Part shown: in pieces, positions 53,091 to 63,194 of the stretch
Layout: each line of letters opens with the position of its first letter
Position numbering within the stretch: the stretch's first letter is position 1
From: Shinella zoogloeoides
GTDB lineage: Bacteria > Pseudomonadota > Alphaproteobacteria > Rhizobiales > Rhizobiaceae
Assembly: GCF_030733845.1 (NCBI RefSeq)
Contig: NZ_CP132313.1
Location: forward strand, 186,001 to 250,000
Direction: 5' to 3'
DNA length: 64,000 bases
Program-made: the position numbers and the translations under genes
Notes under the pieces: model-generated
Databases searched by the model: none
Told to the model about the DNA's origin: nothing
What the model saw: only the letters and a program-made list of their open reading frames with translations

Positions 53091-56000
53091 TCATTCCGCA
53101 GCCATCGCCAGTGGCAGCTCGGGTTCGACATTTAAACTCACGTGCGGCTGATTTTCGCTCGGCTTGATCCCAAACCATGCGGCGTATAGTGCCGGCAGGA
53201 AGAGCAAGATCATCACTGTGCCGACAGCCGTTCCGCCGATCAGCGTGTAGGCCATCGATCCCCAGAACACCGAATGGGTGAGCGGGATGAACGCGAGGAC
53301 TGCTGCGAGTGCGGTGAGGATTACTGGACGGGTACGTTGCACCGTCGCTTCGATGACCGCGTGGTAATCGTTGAGGCCAGCCGCCTGGTTCTCCTTGATC
53401 TGCTCGGTCAGAATGAGGGTGTTGCGCATCAGGATGCCGGCAAGCCCGATCAGGCCCAGAATGGCATTGAAGCCGAAAGGTTGGTCGAACAGAAGCAGTG
53501 TCGGCACGACGCCGACGAGGCCGAGCGGCGCCGTCAGCATGACCATGGTCATGGTCGACAGGTTGCGAACCTGCAGGATGACAACGATTAGCATCGCTGC
53601 GATCATCAGAGGAAAGATTTTGACCAGGGCAGTATTCGCCTTGATCGATTCCTCGATGTTGCCGCCCATCTCAATCCGATATCCGACCGGCAGCGACGCG
53701 ATCAGAGGCTGAAGGGCCTGCATCACCGCCTGCGACACTTCTGGGGGCTGCGTTGCCTCGTCGATATCCGCCCGTACCGTGATGACCGGCGTGCGGTCAC
53801 GACGCCTCATGATCGGTTCCTCGAAGCTGACTTCGGAATGACCGATCTGATCGAGCGGAATGGCGCGACCGTCGCGGGTGATCAGCGAGAAACTGGACAG
53901 CTGCGAGGGATCCAGGCGGATTTCGCCAGCGCTGCGCGCAACCACGGGAACGTTGCGGATGTTCTCGCGGACCTGCGTGATCGGAACTCCGGTCAGCAGA
54001 AGCTGCAATTGCTGTGCTGCTTCCGCCGGCGACAGACCGATGAGTCTGAGCCTCTCCTGATCGGGCACGAAGCGGACCACCGGCGTGCGGTTCCCCCAGT
54101 CCCGGTTGGCCTGACGGACGTCTGGAACGGTCCTCATGATCGCGAGCGCTTCCTCCGATATCTGATAGAGCTTATCGGGATCAGGTCCCATAACGCGGAA
54201 CTCGACGGGGAACGGTGTAAACGGCCCAAAGACTAGTTGCGTGACGCGCACGGCGGCTTCAGGAGCAAGGCCCCCGGCGATAGCGGCGCGCAGGCGATGC
54301 TTCACGGCTTCACGTCCCTCTGCGTCAGGCGTCAGCGCGACGATCTTGGCGAAGGCCGGATCCGGCAGTTCCGGCGACATCGCAAAGAAGAAGCGCGGCG
54401 CTCCTTGGCCGACATAGCTGGTAACAATTTTCGATTCCGGCTGCGCCTGAAGCCACTTTTCGATCTTCGCAACGGTTGCCGTCGTCGTTTCGATGCTGGT
54501 GCCTTCCGGCAACCGCACCTCGACGAGCACCTCAGGACGATCCGATGTGGGGAAGAACTGCTGCTTGACGCCGCCCATTCCGACCACCGAAACACCCATC
54601 GCAACAACGACCACGGCGCATGTCATGAACTTGTGGCGGACGGCAAACTTGATGACCGAGCGAAGACGCTGATAGTTCGGTGTTCCGTAGATGGCTTCAT
54701 GGCCGCCCCTGACCGGCTTGATCTCCGGCAACATCTTCACGCCGAGATAGGGCGTGAACACGACCGCGATGATCCAGGAGACGATGAGTGCGAAACCGAC
54801 GACCCAGAAGATATTCCCGGCATATTCACCTGCCGCCGACTTGGCGAAACCGACCGGCATAAGGCCGATGATGGTGACGAGCGTACCCGAGAGCATTGGT
54901 GCTGCCGTATGGCTCCACGCATAGGCGGCTGCCTTGATACGGTCCATGCCCTCTTCCATCTTCACCACCATGACCTCGATGGCGATAATGGCGTCGTCGA
55001 CGAGAAGCCCCAGAGCGAGGATCAAAGCGCCAAGCGTGATGCGGTCGAAAAACCGTCCGGTCTCCAGCATGATCAGGAACACGACGGCGAGGGTCAACGG
55101 GACAGCAAGGGCGACGACGATGCCGACGCGCCAACCCAGCGCAATCAGGCTGACGAGCAGCACGACGCCGAGCGCCATGGCGAACTTCAACATGAATTCA
55201 CCGACGGCGGCATCGATATTGACGGCCTGGTCGCTGACCTTTGCAAGTGTCATGCCGAGCGGAAGCGACTGCGCGATTGTCGCCGATCGTTCCTCGAGCG
55301 CCTTGCCGAGTTCCAGACCGTTCCAACCCGACTGCATGACAGCCGCGAGCATGATCGCCGGTTCGCCGTCGTGACGAATGATGTAGGTTGCTGGATCCTG
55401 ATAGCCGCGCCGGATGTCTGCGACATCGGACAGTTTCAAGGTGCGTCCACCGGAAACAATCGGTGTGTCTGCTATGGCCTGAATGCTGTTATAGGCGCCG
55501 TTAAAGCGGATGAAGACCTGCGGTCCGCGCGTATCGATCGAACCTGCCGGCGTGACGGTGTTCTGGTTCTGAAGCGCCGACGCTATCTCCTGCGCCGAGA
55601 TACCCAGCGTCGCGAGCTTGGCAAAGGAGAATTCGACAAAAATCTGCTCGGGGCGCTCACCGAGAATATTGATCTTCTTCACGCCGGGCACGTGCAGGAG
55701 GTCCTGCCGGATGGTTTCGGCCTGGCGCACCAAATCGCGCATCGGCATACCCTTGGCCTTCAGGGCATAGAGGCCGAAACTGACGTCGGAGTATTCGTCG
55801 TTGACGAAAGGCCCGAAGACACCCTGCGGCAAGTTACGCGCCTCGTCGCCCAGCTTCTTGCGCGCCTGGTAGAACTCCTCCTCGACAGCACTTGCCGGCG
55901 TATTGTCCTTCAAGGTCACCGTCAAATAGGCGTAGCCAGGCCGTGTCGTCGTCTCGACGCGGTCATACCAGGTCAGTTCCTGAATGCGCTTTTCCAGCGG

Positions 56001-56201
56001 TTCGGCGACGAGGTCCTGCATTTCGCGGGCAGTGGCACCCGGCCAGACACTTGTGACCGTCATCGTCTTGATGGTGAAGGACGGATCTTCCGCGCGCCCG
56101 AGGCTCAAAAAGGCATAGACGCCCGCAGCCGCCAGGAGAACGATGAAGAACAGGGTGACCGCCCGCTCACGAACGGCAAGCGCGGAAAGATTGAAGCTCA
56201 T
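53091..56201 (-). CDS. RND efflux pump inner-membrane transporter
   Basis: The 1036-residue protein has the HAE1-type topology: two large periplasmic loops and 12 membrane segments, with the proton-relay acids in ALGLLVDDAIIAIEVMVVKM in segment 4 and the start LSALAVRERAVTLFFIVLLA. It exports hydrophobic compounds or metals by proton antiport together with the adaptor encoded directly upstream. No outer-membrane channel gene is present in the window, so it must share one. Its start overlaps the adaptor stop by one base. Confidence 0.9.
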   Translation of the reverse strand: MSFNLSALAVRERAVTLFFIVLLAAAGVYAFLSLGRAEDPSFTIKTMTVTSVWPGATAREMQDLVAEPLEKRIQELTWYDRVETTTRPGYAYLTVTLKDNTPASAVEEEFYQARKKLGDEARNLPQGVFGPFVNDEYSDVSFGLYALKAKGMPMRDLVRQAETIRQDLLHVPGVKKINILGERPEQIFVEFSFAKLATLGISAQEIASALQNQNTVTPAGSIDTRGPQVFIRFNGAYNSIQAIADTPIVSGGRTLKLSDVADIRRGYQDPATYIIRHDGEPAIMLAAVMQSGWNGLELGKALEERSATIAQSLPLGMTLAKVSDQAVNIDAAVGEFMLKFAMALGVVLLVSLIALGWRVGIVVALAVPLTLAVVFLIMLETGRFFDRITLGALILALGLLVDDAIIAIEVMVVKMEEGMDRIKAAAYAWSHTAAPMLSGTLVTIIGLMPVGFAKSAAGEYAGNIFWVVGFALIVSWIIAVVFTPYLGVKMLPEIKPVRGGHEAIYGTPNYQRLRSVIKFAVRHKFMTCAVVVVAMGVSVVGMGGVKQQFFPTSDRPEVLVEVRLPEGTSIETTTATVAKIEKWLQAQPESKIVTSYVGQGAPRFFFAMSPELPDPAFAKIVALTPDAEGREAVKHRLRAAIAGGLAPEAAVRVTQLVFGPFTPFPVEFRVMGPDPDKLYQISEEALAIMRTVPDVRQANRDWGNRTPVVRFVPDQERLRLIGLSPAEAAQQLQLLLTGVPITQVRENIRNVPVVARSAGEIRLDPSQLSSFSLITRDGRAIPLDQIGHSEVSFEEPIMRRRDRTPVITVRADIDEATQPPEVSQAVMQALQPLIASLPVGYRIEMGGNIEESIKANTALVKIFPLMIAAMLIVVILQVRNLSTMTMVMLTAPLGLVGVVPTLLLFDQPFGFNAILGLIGLAGILMRNTLILTEQIKENQAAGLNDYHAVIEATVQRTRPVILTALAAVLAFIPLTHSVFWGSMAYTLIGGTAVGTVMILLFLPALYAAWFGIKPSENQPHVSLNVEPELPLAMAAE

Positions 56202-57304
56202 CAGTTTGATGCCTCAGCTTTTTCGACGGTAGTGCGAATCTTTTCACCGTCGGTCAGAAGATGGGCGCCAAGGGCCACGACCGATTCTCCCGCCTTCAGA
56301 CCCGAGACGATCACGACGTCCTCGCTCAACCGTTCGACTTTTACTGGACGGAAATGAACGCTGGAGGCCTTTTCATCGACAACCCAGGCGCCTGTGCGAT
56401 TGCCATCGTCGAGAATGGAACCGACCGGTATCTCGGCATGGGCAAGCGCCTCCTTGTTGGCGATCTTGATGGTGACGGTCGCGCCGAGCGGCGCATCCGC
56501 GGCGGCAGCTTGCAACACCCAACGCGTTTCATAGGTGCGTGTCTGGGGATCGGCGGAGGCGGATATCTGGCGCAGCACCGCGTTGTTGTCTGTCCCGCGG
56601 CCATAGATGCTCGCTTGAGCCGTCGCACCAAGCTCCGGCCGCAAGTTTTCCGGCATCCAGATCAGCGCCTCGCGAGCACCGGCCTTCGCCAGCTTGACCA
56701 CGATTTGGCCTGCCGCAACCACCTGCCCCGGCTCTCCCAGAGTTTCGACAATCGTGCCGTCAACGTCGGCCAGGAGAACGGTGTAGGTCGCCTCGTTCTC
56801 GGCGACTGCCGCCTCGGCTTTTGCCGCAGCAAGCTGTGCTGTAGCGGTGTCCAGCATGGCTTTCGCTCTCTCGTACTGCTGCGTCGAGGCTGCATTGGTC
56901 TTCAACAGTGCCGCGAAGCGCCTTTCATCGCTAACGGCCTGGACATATGTTGCCTGTGCTGCGGCGACGGCATTGCGCTTTGCCGTCTGGGCAAGACGCA
57001 GATCGGTTCCGTCGATTTTCATTAGCGGCTGCCCAGCCTTGACGCCCTCGCCGATGTTGACGAGCCGCTCGACGATCTTTCCCGGAACCCGGAAGCCGAG
57101 ATCGCTTTGAACTCTTGCCGCGATCGTTCCGGTAAAGCTGCGTAAGACATGGTCGGGTGTCCTGACCTTGACGACACGAACGAAGGGAGCTGCGGTTCTA
57201 GGATCGGCAGCCACCGAGACTTTTTCCGAGGACCAGAACACGACCGCCGCCGTGGCCGCGCCTACGATAACCACCGCGGCAGTGAGGAGGAACTTGGCTT
57301 TCAT
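56201..57304 (-). CDS. RND efflux periplasmic adaptor (membrane fusion protein)
   Basis: The 367-residue protein has an N-terminal signal/anchor segment (MKAKFLLTAAVVIVGAATAA), the lipoyl-like barrel halves (GFRVPGKIVERLVNIGEGVK and LADVDGTIVETLGEPGQVVA) around a long helical hairpin (about 105-165), and a beta-barrel domain. It links the inner-membrane pump with an outer-membrane channel. It lies between the flavoprotein gene (18 bp upstream) and the pump gene. Confidence 0.9.
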   Translation of the reverse strand: MKAKFLLTAAVVIVGAATAAVVFWSSEKVSVAADPRTAAPFVRVVKVRTPDHVLRSFTGTIAARVQSDLGFRVPGKIVERLVNIGEGVKAGQPLMKIDGTDLRLAQTAKRNAVAAAQATYVQAVSDERRFAALLKTNAASTQQYERAKAMLDTATAQLAAAKAEAAVAENEATYTVLLADVDGTIVETLGEPGQVVAAGQIVVKLAKAGAREALIWMPENLRPELGATAQASIYGRGTDNNAVLRQISASADPQTRTYETRWVLQAAAADAPLGATVTIKIANKEALAHAEIPVGSILDDGNRTGAWVVDEKASSVHFRPVKVERLSEDVVIVSGLKAGESVVALGAHLLTDGEKIRTTVEKAEASN

Positions 57305-57322
57305 GGACTGACCCTTCTTCCG

Positions 57323-58216
57323 TTACGTCAGCATGGACTGCTGTGCGGAGATCCCGGCCGTCGCGCCTTGTGATATGGCCGTGGTAACCGAGGGCATGCC
57401 GGGGTTGGCGAGATCGCCAGCTGCGTAGATGCCGGGTACGCTGGTTTCGCGGCGCTCGTCGACTTTAAGGGCAATACCGGTTGGCGTATTGACCGTGGCA
57501 AGGCCCAGCAGTTCATGCAGAGTTGCGGACGGTTTGTTGCGTGGATGCGCGAACAGAATGTCGACAGCGACATCAGGGCCGGTATCGAGCCTGATGGTGG
57601 CATTGTGGCCCCCATGACGGGCGACTTCAATGATCCGGCCATCGACGAGAGGTGTGTTGCGACGCTCCATATCGGCCCGAATATCCGGTGGGATGTCATG
57701 ACCATCGGCGAAGACCGTCAACCTGTCGGTCCAATCGTGGAACAGCCTGACTTGGTTCATCGTCTGCGGCCCGGACCAGACGAGGCCCCAATGTTGGCCA
57801 GCGACTTCAAACCCGTCGCAGTACGGGCAAGGCACAATGGCCGTACCCCAGCTCTCGGCAAAGCCCGAGACATCAGGCATCTGGTCTACCACGCCGTAGC
57901 TCAGGATGACGCGCCGCGCACTTAGGCTTTCGCCATCACCGGTCAGGACGGTGAAATTGTCGATGGCGCCGGAGATGCTGTCGGCGCGAGTGTTGAGCAG
58001 CTTGACCGTCGGATATCGCGCCAGTTGTTGTCTCGCCACTGCCAGGATGTCCGTCGGCGGCTTGTGATCGTGGCCGAGCAGACCATGCGAGTGGCCAGCG
58101 AAGCGATTGCGTTGCAGACCGGTATCGAGAACGGTGACCTTGCGGCGGGCCCGCCCAAGCTGAAGGGCGGCGGCGAGACCGGCAAAGCTGCCGCCGATGA
58201 TGATGACGTCGTTCAT
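57323..58216 (-). CDS. Thioredoxin-reductase-like FAD/NAD(P)H flavoprotein
   Basis: The 297-residue protein begins at ATG 58216 (GGAG ribosome binding site) with the FAD motif DVIIIGGSFAGLAAALQLGR. It contains the redox-active pair in AIVPCPYCDGFEVAG (CPYC, about 135-138) and ends with the FAD-closing GIYAAGDLANPGMPSVTTAI. This is the short thioredoxin-reductase fold; members reduce thioredoxin or act in antibiotic maturation (GliT/HlmI-like oxidases). It is the first gene of the pump operon, so it may modify the exported compound or counter thiol stress. Confidence 0.85.
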   Translation of the reverse strand: MNDVIIIGGSFAGLAAALQLGRARRKVTVLDTGLQRNRFAGHSHGLLGHDHKPPTDILAVARQQLARYPTVKLLNTRADSISGAIDNFTVLTGDGESLSARRVILSYGVVDQMPDVSGFAESWGTAIVPCPYCDGFEVAGQHWGLVWSGPQTMNQVRLFHDWTDRLTVFADGHDIPPDIRADMERRNTPLVDGRIIEVARHGGHNATIRLDTGPDVAVDILFAHPRNKPSATLHELLGLATVNTPTGIALKVDERRETSVPGIYAAGDLANPGMPSVTTAISQGATAGISAQQSMLT

Positions 58217-58265
58217 GATGGGCTCCGTGTCCACTCTTTGGCTTGAACATTTCAAATACTATGTG

Positions 58266-58291
58266 GTATCGTAATTCACGAATTATGATAC
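58266..58291. promoter_or_regulatory. TetR-type operator dyad
   Basis: GTATCGTAATT and AATTATGATAC form 11-bp arms with one mismatch around a 4-bp spacer. The site lies between the flavoprotein/pump operon (start 58216) and the tetR gene (start 58312), so the TetR protein probably represses both from here. Confidence 0.65.
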
Positions 58292-58311
58292 TGTCAAGGA
58301 TCGAAATTACC

Positions 58312-58995
58312 ATGAATGAAAATCCACCGAACCGGCGCGGCCGGCCCGCGAACGAGGCGCTTGGCCAGACGATTGTCGATGCTGCGTGCGAACTCTTTGT
58401 GGAATTGGGGTTTCAGGCGACAACCCTCGACAAAGTCGCCAGACGAGCAAAGATATCCAAGCTCAGCATCTACAGGCACTTCGAGAACAAGGAGGCGCTA
58501 TTCAGCGCGGCCATCGCTGCTCGCTGCCATCAATTCGCGCCACAAGCCCTTGTTGACGGCACCGAGGGCTCGGCCGAAGAGCAGCTCATGGCGGCAGGAT
58601 CATCCCTGCTTCACACGCTGCTGAGCCCGGACGTCCGCAGTGTAGAAGCCATGGTCATGGCCGACAAAACGAACCAGAAGTCATTGAGCAAGCTGTTTTA
58701 CGAGGCCGGCCCCGCTCACGTCATCGCGCAGCTCGAGGACCTTTTACGTCAGTTGCACGCAAAGGCGGTTCTGAACGTACCCGATCCTCGCCAGTCCGCC
58801 CGCCTCTTTGGCGCGCTCATCAAAGGATCCGATCTTCTACTCATCACGCGCTTCGATGAGGCGAGAGCAAAGGACGAAAACGAAATCGAATCCTATTGCC
58901 GGTCGGCCGTCGCTATGTTCATCGCTGCGCATCGCAGCAACAGCGCGATTACGGATGTGCGAAGAGACGCCGATCAGGCGAAGGATACCGTATGA
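58312..58995 (+). CDS. TetR-family transcriptional regulator
   Basis: The 227-residue protein begins at ATG 58312 with a basic arm (PNRRGRPANEALGQTIVDAA) and a helix-turn-helix (ATTLDKVARRAKISKLSIYR, HFENKEALFSAAI), followed by an all-helical ligand domain of the TetR_C AefR-like type. The start upstream at 58243 would cross the operator dyad. It is divergent from the pump operon and overlaps the methyltransferase gene start (ATGA). Confidence 0.85.
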   Translation: MNENPPNRRGRPANEALGQTIVDAACELFVELGFQATTLDKVARRAKISKLSIYRHFENKEALFSAAIAARCHQFAPQALVDGTEGSAEEQLMAAGSSLLHTLLSPDVRSVEAMVMADKTNQKSLSKLFYEAGPAHVIAQLEDLLRQLHAKAVLNVPDPRQSARLFGALIKGSDLLLITRFDEARAKDENEIESYCRSAVAMFIAAHRSNSAITDVRRDADQAKDTV

Positions 58996-59888
58996 CAGAT
59001 GAGAATGCTGTCCAGGTACCCGATTGGAACGGCCAGAGCGGAGAGCGTTGGGTCGCTTACCAGACCCGGCTCGATGCCATGATGGCAGTGTTCGGCCAGG
59101 CGGCGATCGAAGCCGCCGCGCCAGCCAAAGGTGAACGCGTTCTGGACGTCGGCTGCGGCGCAGGAGCGACCAGTTTCGATCTCGCCGCCCGCGTCGGCGC
59201 GAATAGCCATGTGCTCGGCGTGGACATATCGGAACCGCTGATCGACAGAGCAAGAGCGCTTGCGCCACAGGATACGTCGGCTCTGTTCAAAGTGGCCGAC
59301 GCCAGCAACATCGACTTGCCTGAAGGCGCATTCGACATCCTGTTCTCACGATTCGGGGTCATGTTCTTCGACAATCCGACAGCGGCATTCGCTCATATGC
59401 GCCGAGCGCTCAAGCCGGGCGGACGGGTCGCATTCGTCTGCTGGCGCGCAATGGCCGAGAACGATTGGCTGCGCTTGCCGATGATCGCGGTCAAGGACAT
59501 CCTCCCGGCCATAGCGCCGCCCGGTCCCGAAGCGCCCGGCCCGTTTTCGTTCGGCGACCAGGGCCGGGTCGCTCGCATTTTGCGAGGTGCTGGTTTCACC
59601 GATGTCACCTTTATACCGTTCGATGCCGCTATCCCGTTTGGCAAGGGGGAAACGCGGGACGCTGCTATCGACGACGCCGTGAAGATGACATTTGAGGTTG
59701 GCCCGCTGTCGCGCGCTCTCGCCGATCAGCCCGACGCCGTCCGCATCCGCGCCTGGGCAGCGGCTCGGGCCGTCTACGCCGAGCATGCAGGCGAGCTGTC
59801 CGTGATGCTTAACGGCTCGGTGTGGATTGTCACCGCGCGTAATCCGATAGGGTATGGTTCCGCGCAGCAGCTATCGCCAAGCTCTTAA
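58992..59888 (+). CDS. Class I SAM-dependent methyltransferase
   Basis: The 298-residue protein has the SAM-binding motif VLDVGCGAGATSFDLAARVG (about residues 47-66), then LGVDISEPLIDRARALA, the motif II/III region FDILFSRFGVMFFDNPTAAF and RALKPGGRVAFVCWRAMAEN. It resembles UbiE/Coq5-like or small-molecule methyltransferases. It is translationally coupled to tetR, so it is probably part of the resistance response governed by that regulator, perhaps methylating the toxic compound. Confidence 0.85.
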   Translation: MTDENAVQVPDWNGQSGERWVAYQTRLDAMMAVFGQAAIEAAAPAKGERVLDVGCGAGATSFDLAARVGANSHVLGVDISEPLIDRARALAPQDTSALFKVADASNIDLPEGAFDILFSRFGVMFFDNPTAAFAHMRRALKPGGRVAFVCWRAMAENDWLRLPMIAVKDILPAIAPPGPEAPGPFSFGDQGRVARILRGAGFTDVTFIPFDAAIPFGKGETRDAAIDDAVKMTFEVGPLSRALADQPDAVRIRAWAAARAVYAEHAGELSVMLNGSVWIVTARNPIGYGSAQQLSPSS

Positions 59889-60098
59889 ACGGAGCCGAAT
59901 CATCGACCCGCTAAGTCCAAGCCAGTTGAAAAATTCAAAGATTGGATCAAGCTTCGTCCGCAATGACACGGTGGACTGATGAAGGCCTGCATTGCTTTCC
60001 ATTCCCAGGATATTCGGAATCTCCAGCGATCATGATGGCCTGCCTTCACTTTCGAGGCTTTCTGGCGAGGCAGTCGAAGACCACCTCGCCAGAACCTG
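59889..60098. other. Convergent intergenic region
   Basis: These 210 bp between the methyltransferase and htpG genes contain no recognisable gene and no clear terminator. Confidence 0.3.
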
Positions 60099-61991
60099 TT
60101 ATTTGCCGCGCCCGATCGCAAGCGTAAACAGCCTGGCTTGCCGGTCAGCAAACGCGCGCGGGTTGGTGGGTTTGTCCCCATCAAGAATGCGTGCTTCGTC
60201 CAGCAAAAGCCACGCGGCATCCTCGCGAAACGTTTGATCGCCCGCCGATGCGATGCATTTAACAAGCTCGCTTTGCGCATTGATCTCCAGGATCGGCTTA
60301 GATGCTGTCTGCAACCGCCCTGCCCCTTGGAGGAGTTTTTCGAGCTGGCGATCGAGGCCAAGTTCCGATGCGACAAGGCAGACCGCGCTTTCGGTCAGCC
60401 GGTCGGAAACCCGCACGTCAGCGATTTCCTCACCGAGGGTGCTTCGAGCGAAATCGATGAACGCGGTAACTTCGGGAGAAGCTTGCCGCCCACCCTCATC
60501 GGTGCTGCCTTCGCCTGTCACAGCGTTCAGATCGGCAAGACCTTGGGTGACCGATTTAAAAGGCTTGCCCTCGAAATCAGGGGCGTTGGTCGGCCAGAAA
60601 CTGTCTACGCCATCTGTAAGAAGAAGGACTTCGATACCCTTGGCCCGGAAACCCTCTAGTTGCGGAGACGATTTCAGTTGGTCGAGACTGGAGCCGGTGA
60701 TGTAATAGATCGCCGACTGCCCCTCCTTCATTCCGGCTAGGTAGTCGGCCAGGCTCCGGGTTGCCTCGTCGGACACGGTACTACGGAAGCGAGCAAGCTT
60801 CAGCAACTGCGCGCGACGCTCGAAGTCGTCGTAGATACCTTCCTTGAGAATCGCGCCGAACAGATCCCAGAACTTAGAGAACGTCTCGGCTTCGCCTTCG
60901 GCCATCTTCTCCAGGGCGGAAAGAATTCGGCTCGTCACGCCCTTTTTGATAGCGGCAAGAACGGGACTCTCCTGGATCATCTCCCGGGAAATGTTAAGTG
61001 GCAGATCCGAGGTGTCAACGATGCCACGGACGAACCGCAGATAGCGTGGTAGCAACTCAGCTTCGTCAGTAATGAAGACGCGCTTCACATATAGCTTCAT
61101 CCGACCGTGTCGGTCTGGATCGAACAGGTCGAATGGTTGAGCACCGGGAATGAAGGCAAGCGTCGTATATTCGTGGCGTCCCTCAGCGCGGAAATGCACG
61201 TTCGCCAGCGGCTCCTCGTACTGTCCCGAAACACTACGATAAAAATCGTCGTATTCCTGCTTGGATATCTCGCTCTTCTGCTTGGTCCAAAGCGCTGCAC
61301 CATCGGAGACCTGTGACGGTTCGGCGCCCTCTTTCTCAACGAGACGGATAGGAACGGGCACGTGGCCGGATTGATCACGAATGATCTTCTCGACCGTCCA
61401 TTTGCTGGTGTACTTTTTCGCATCCTCCATGAGATGCAGAATGATACGCGTTCCCCTCGCCGGCGCGTCGGCGAGATCGACGGCTACGACGTGATAACTT
61501 CCCTTGCCGTCGGAAGACCAACTCCAAGCCTCGCCCTCGCCAGCGCGGCGGGATATGACATTGACCCGATCGGCGACCATGAACGAGGAATAGAAGCCGA
61601 CGCCGAACTGGCCAATCAGTTCGGCCTTCTCCCCAGCTTTGGCCGCCTCAAGCCGCTCCATGAACGCTTTTGTTCCCGAGCGCGCGATCGTGCCAAGCGC
61701 GTCGATCATCTCGTCGCGGCTCATGCCGATGCCGTTGTCCTCGATAACGAGTGTCTGCGTCTCCGCATTGAGCGACACGAGAATTCCCGGCTGGGTCCCA
61801 TCGGACGAGAGCTCAGGCTTGGAAATAGACTCATACCGCAGCTTTTCGCAGGCATCCGCCGCGTTTGAGATCAACTCTCGGAGGAACACATCCTTATCTG
61901 AGTAAACCGAATGCACCATCATATGCAGGAGCCGGCTGACATCGGCCTCAAATACGTGTTGCTCGGGCTGCCGCTCTTGTACTGTCGTCAT
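60099..61991 (-). CDS. htpG: Molecular chaperone HtpG (Hsp90 family)
   Basis: The 630-residue protein is full length for bacterial Hsp90. The N-terminal ATPase domain has DVFLRELISNAADACEKLRY, VIEDNGIGMSRDEMIDALGT and IGQFGVGFYSSFMVADRVNV. The middle domain contains PLNISREMIQESPVLAAIKK, and the C-terminal dimerisation domain ends at about 630. It helps fold client proteins under stress. The start has a GGAGG ribosome binding site. A gene of this kind in an accessory region is probably an extra copy, and a candidate heat-shock promoter lies just upstream. Confidence 0.95.
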   Translation of the reverse strand: MTTVQERQPEQHVFEADVSRLLHMMVHSVYSDKDVFLRELISNAADACEKLRYESISKPELSSDGTQPGILVSLNAETQTLVIEDNGIGMSRDEMIDALGTIARSGTKAFMERLEAAKAGEKAELIGQFGVGFYSSFMVADRVNVISRRAGEGEAWSWSSDGKGSYHVVAVDLADAPARGTRIILHLMEDAKKYTSKWTVEKIIRDQSGHVPVPIRLVEKEGAEPSQVSDGAALWTKQKSEISKQEYDDFYRSVSGQYEEPLANVHFRAEGRHEYTTLAFIPGAQPFDLFDPDRHGRMKLYVKRVFITDEAELLPRYLRFVRGIVDTSDLPLNISREMIQESPVLAAIKKGVTSRILSALEKMAEGEAETFSKFWDLFGAILKEGIYDDFERRAQLLKLARFRSTVSDEATRSLADYLAGMKEGQSAIYYITGSSLDQLKSSPQLEGFRAKGIEVLLLTDGVDSFWPTNAPDFEGKPFKSVTQGLADLNAVTGEGSTDEGGRQASPEVTAFIDFARSTLGEEIADVRVSDRLTESAVCLVASELGLDRQLEKLLQGAGRLQTASKPILEINAQSELVKCIASAGDQTFREDAAWLLLDEARILDGDKPTNPRAFADRQARLFTLAIGRGK

Positions 61992-62299
61992 TAATACCTC
62001 CGTCCGTACAGAAATCGCCGGTCAAATGGTTTTTCTGGGATAAGAATTCAAGCGCCGTATGCCGCGTGACAAGGGTCGGAGTAACGTCTTTGGAAAGGTT
62101 TTGTCACCCTCTCCAAAAATGTTGATCGGCAGCTATCCACATTTCTTCAGGTTGGCCAAAGTCTGTGCGTAACAGTAGGAATCCTCGTTCAGTGGCGGCT
62201 TTAAAGGATTAGAACTCGCGGCCCTCATTTAATGTCGGGACCTTCTGCCGAAGATTCAGCGAGAACGATTGCATCAACCGAGATTTTGAGGAGTTCCGC
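61992..62299. other. Intergenic region upstream of htpG
   Basis: The 308 bp between htpG and the GNAT gene hold the htpG promoter region (candidate at 62024-62052) and otherwise no open frame that can be supported. Confidence 0.35.
62024..62052 (-). promoter_or_regulatory. Candidate heat-shock (RpoH) promoter of htpG
   Basis: On the reverse strand CTTGAA (62052-62047) is followed after 17 bp by CCATTT (62029-62024), which lies 33 bp before the htpG ATG. The -35 fits the CTTGAA consensus of RpoH promoters; the -10 fits only partly. Confidence 0.35.
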
Positions 62300-62791
<492 letters not shown>

Positions 62792-62795
<4 letters not shown>

Positions 62796-63088
62796 GCCTC
62801 ATCCCACGGTGCTTTGGTCGACATGGTGCGCGCTAAACGCTCATTGGGCTGCGTGGGTGCATCGAGCCGGGCAAGGTATTCAGCATAGATTTCCGCGCTT
62901 ACCGTGAAGACAGCGCGATCGAGCAGCACTTCCTCGGCTCGGCGCTCGGAAGCTTCCAACATAAAATCCGTTCGCGTCTTACCAAGCAACTCAGCGGCGC
63001 GATCGATCAAGTTGCGGGTCGCGGGTTTGATGCGCATATTCAGCGGTACACTTGCATCCGAGCTTTTGCTCGTGTGTGAGGTCGGCAT
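62792..63088 (-). CDS. Ribbon-helix-helix antitoxin (DUF1778/TacA type)
   Basis: The 98-residue protein begins at ATG 63088 (GGAG 7 bp upstream). The DNA-binding part is VPLNMRIKPATRNLIDRAAE, LLGKTRTDFMLEASERRAEE, followed by a C-terminal toxin-neutralising tail (AEYLARLDAPTQPNERLART, then PWDEA). This is the standard partner of GNAT toxins and is encoded directly upstream of one. It should repress its own operon through the dyads at 63102-63172. Unlike the toxin it appears intact. Confidence 0.85.
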
Positions 63089-63101
63089 CGCAAACTCCAA
63101 T

Positions 63102-63172
63102 TTGCGCCTATATAGCGTAACGACCATATCTTTACAAGATCCCGTAAAGACATCGTCGTTACGCGTGCGCAA
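63102..63172. promoter_or_regulatory. Nested inverted repeats, probable antitoxin operator
   Basis: GCGTAACGAC (63115-63124) pairs perfectly with GTCGTTACGC (63155-63164). Inside it TCTTTAC (63129-63135) pairs with GTAAAGA (63144-63150), both centred on the same point. TTGCGC / GCGCAA (63102-63107, 63167-63172) flanks them. The region lies directly upstream of the antitoxin gene and is the likely site of autoregulation. Confidence 0.6.
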
Positions 63173-63194
63173 GATTCGCGGCATTGGCTTATAA

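Noticed and set aside
54237..56357. 706-codon + strand open frame opposite the RND pump gene
   Set aside because: Shadow of the pump gene; composition rich in His, Arg and Asp as expected for an antisense frame.
62205..62232. Another T-arm-like stretch (GAGTTCTAATCC on the reverse strand)
   Set aside because: The flanking bases do not form a stem, so it is probably chance.
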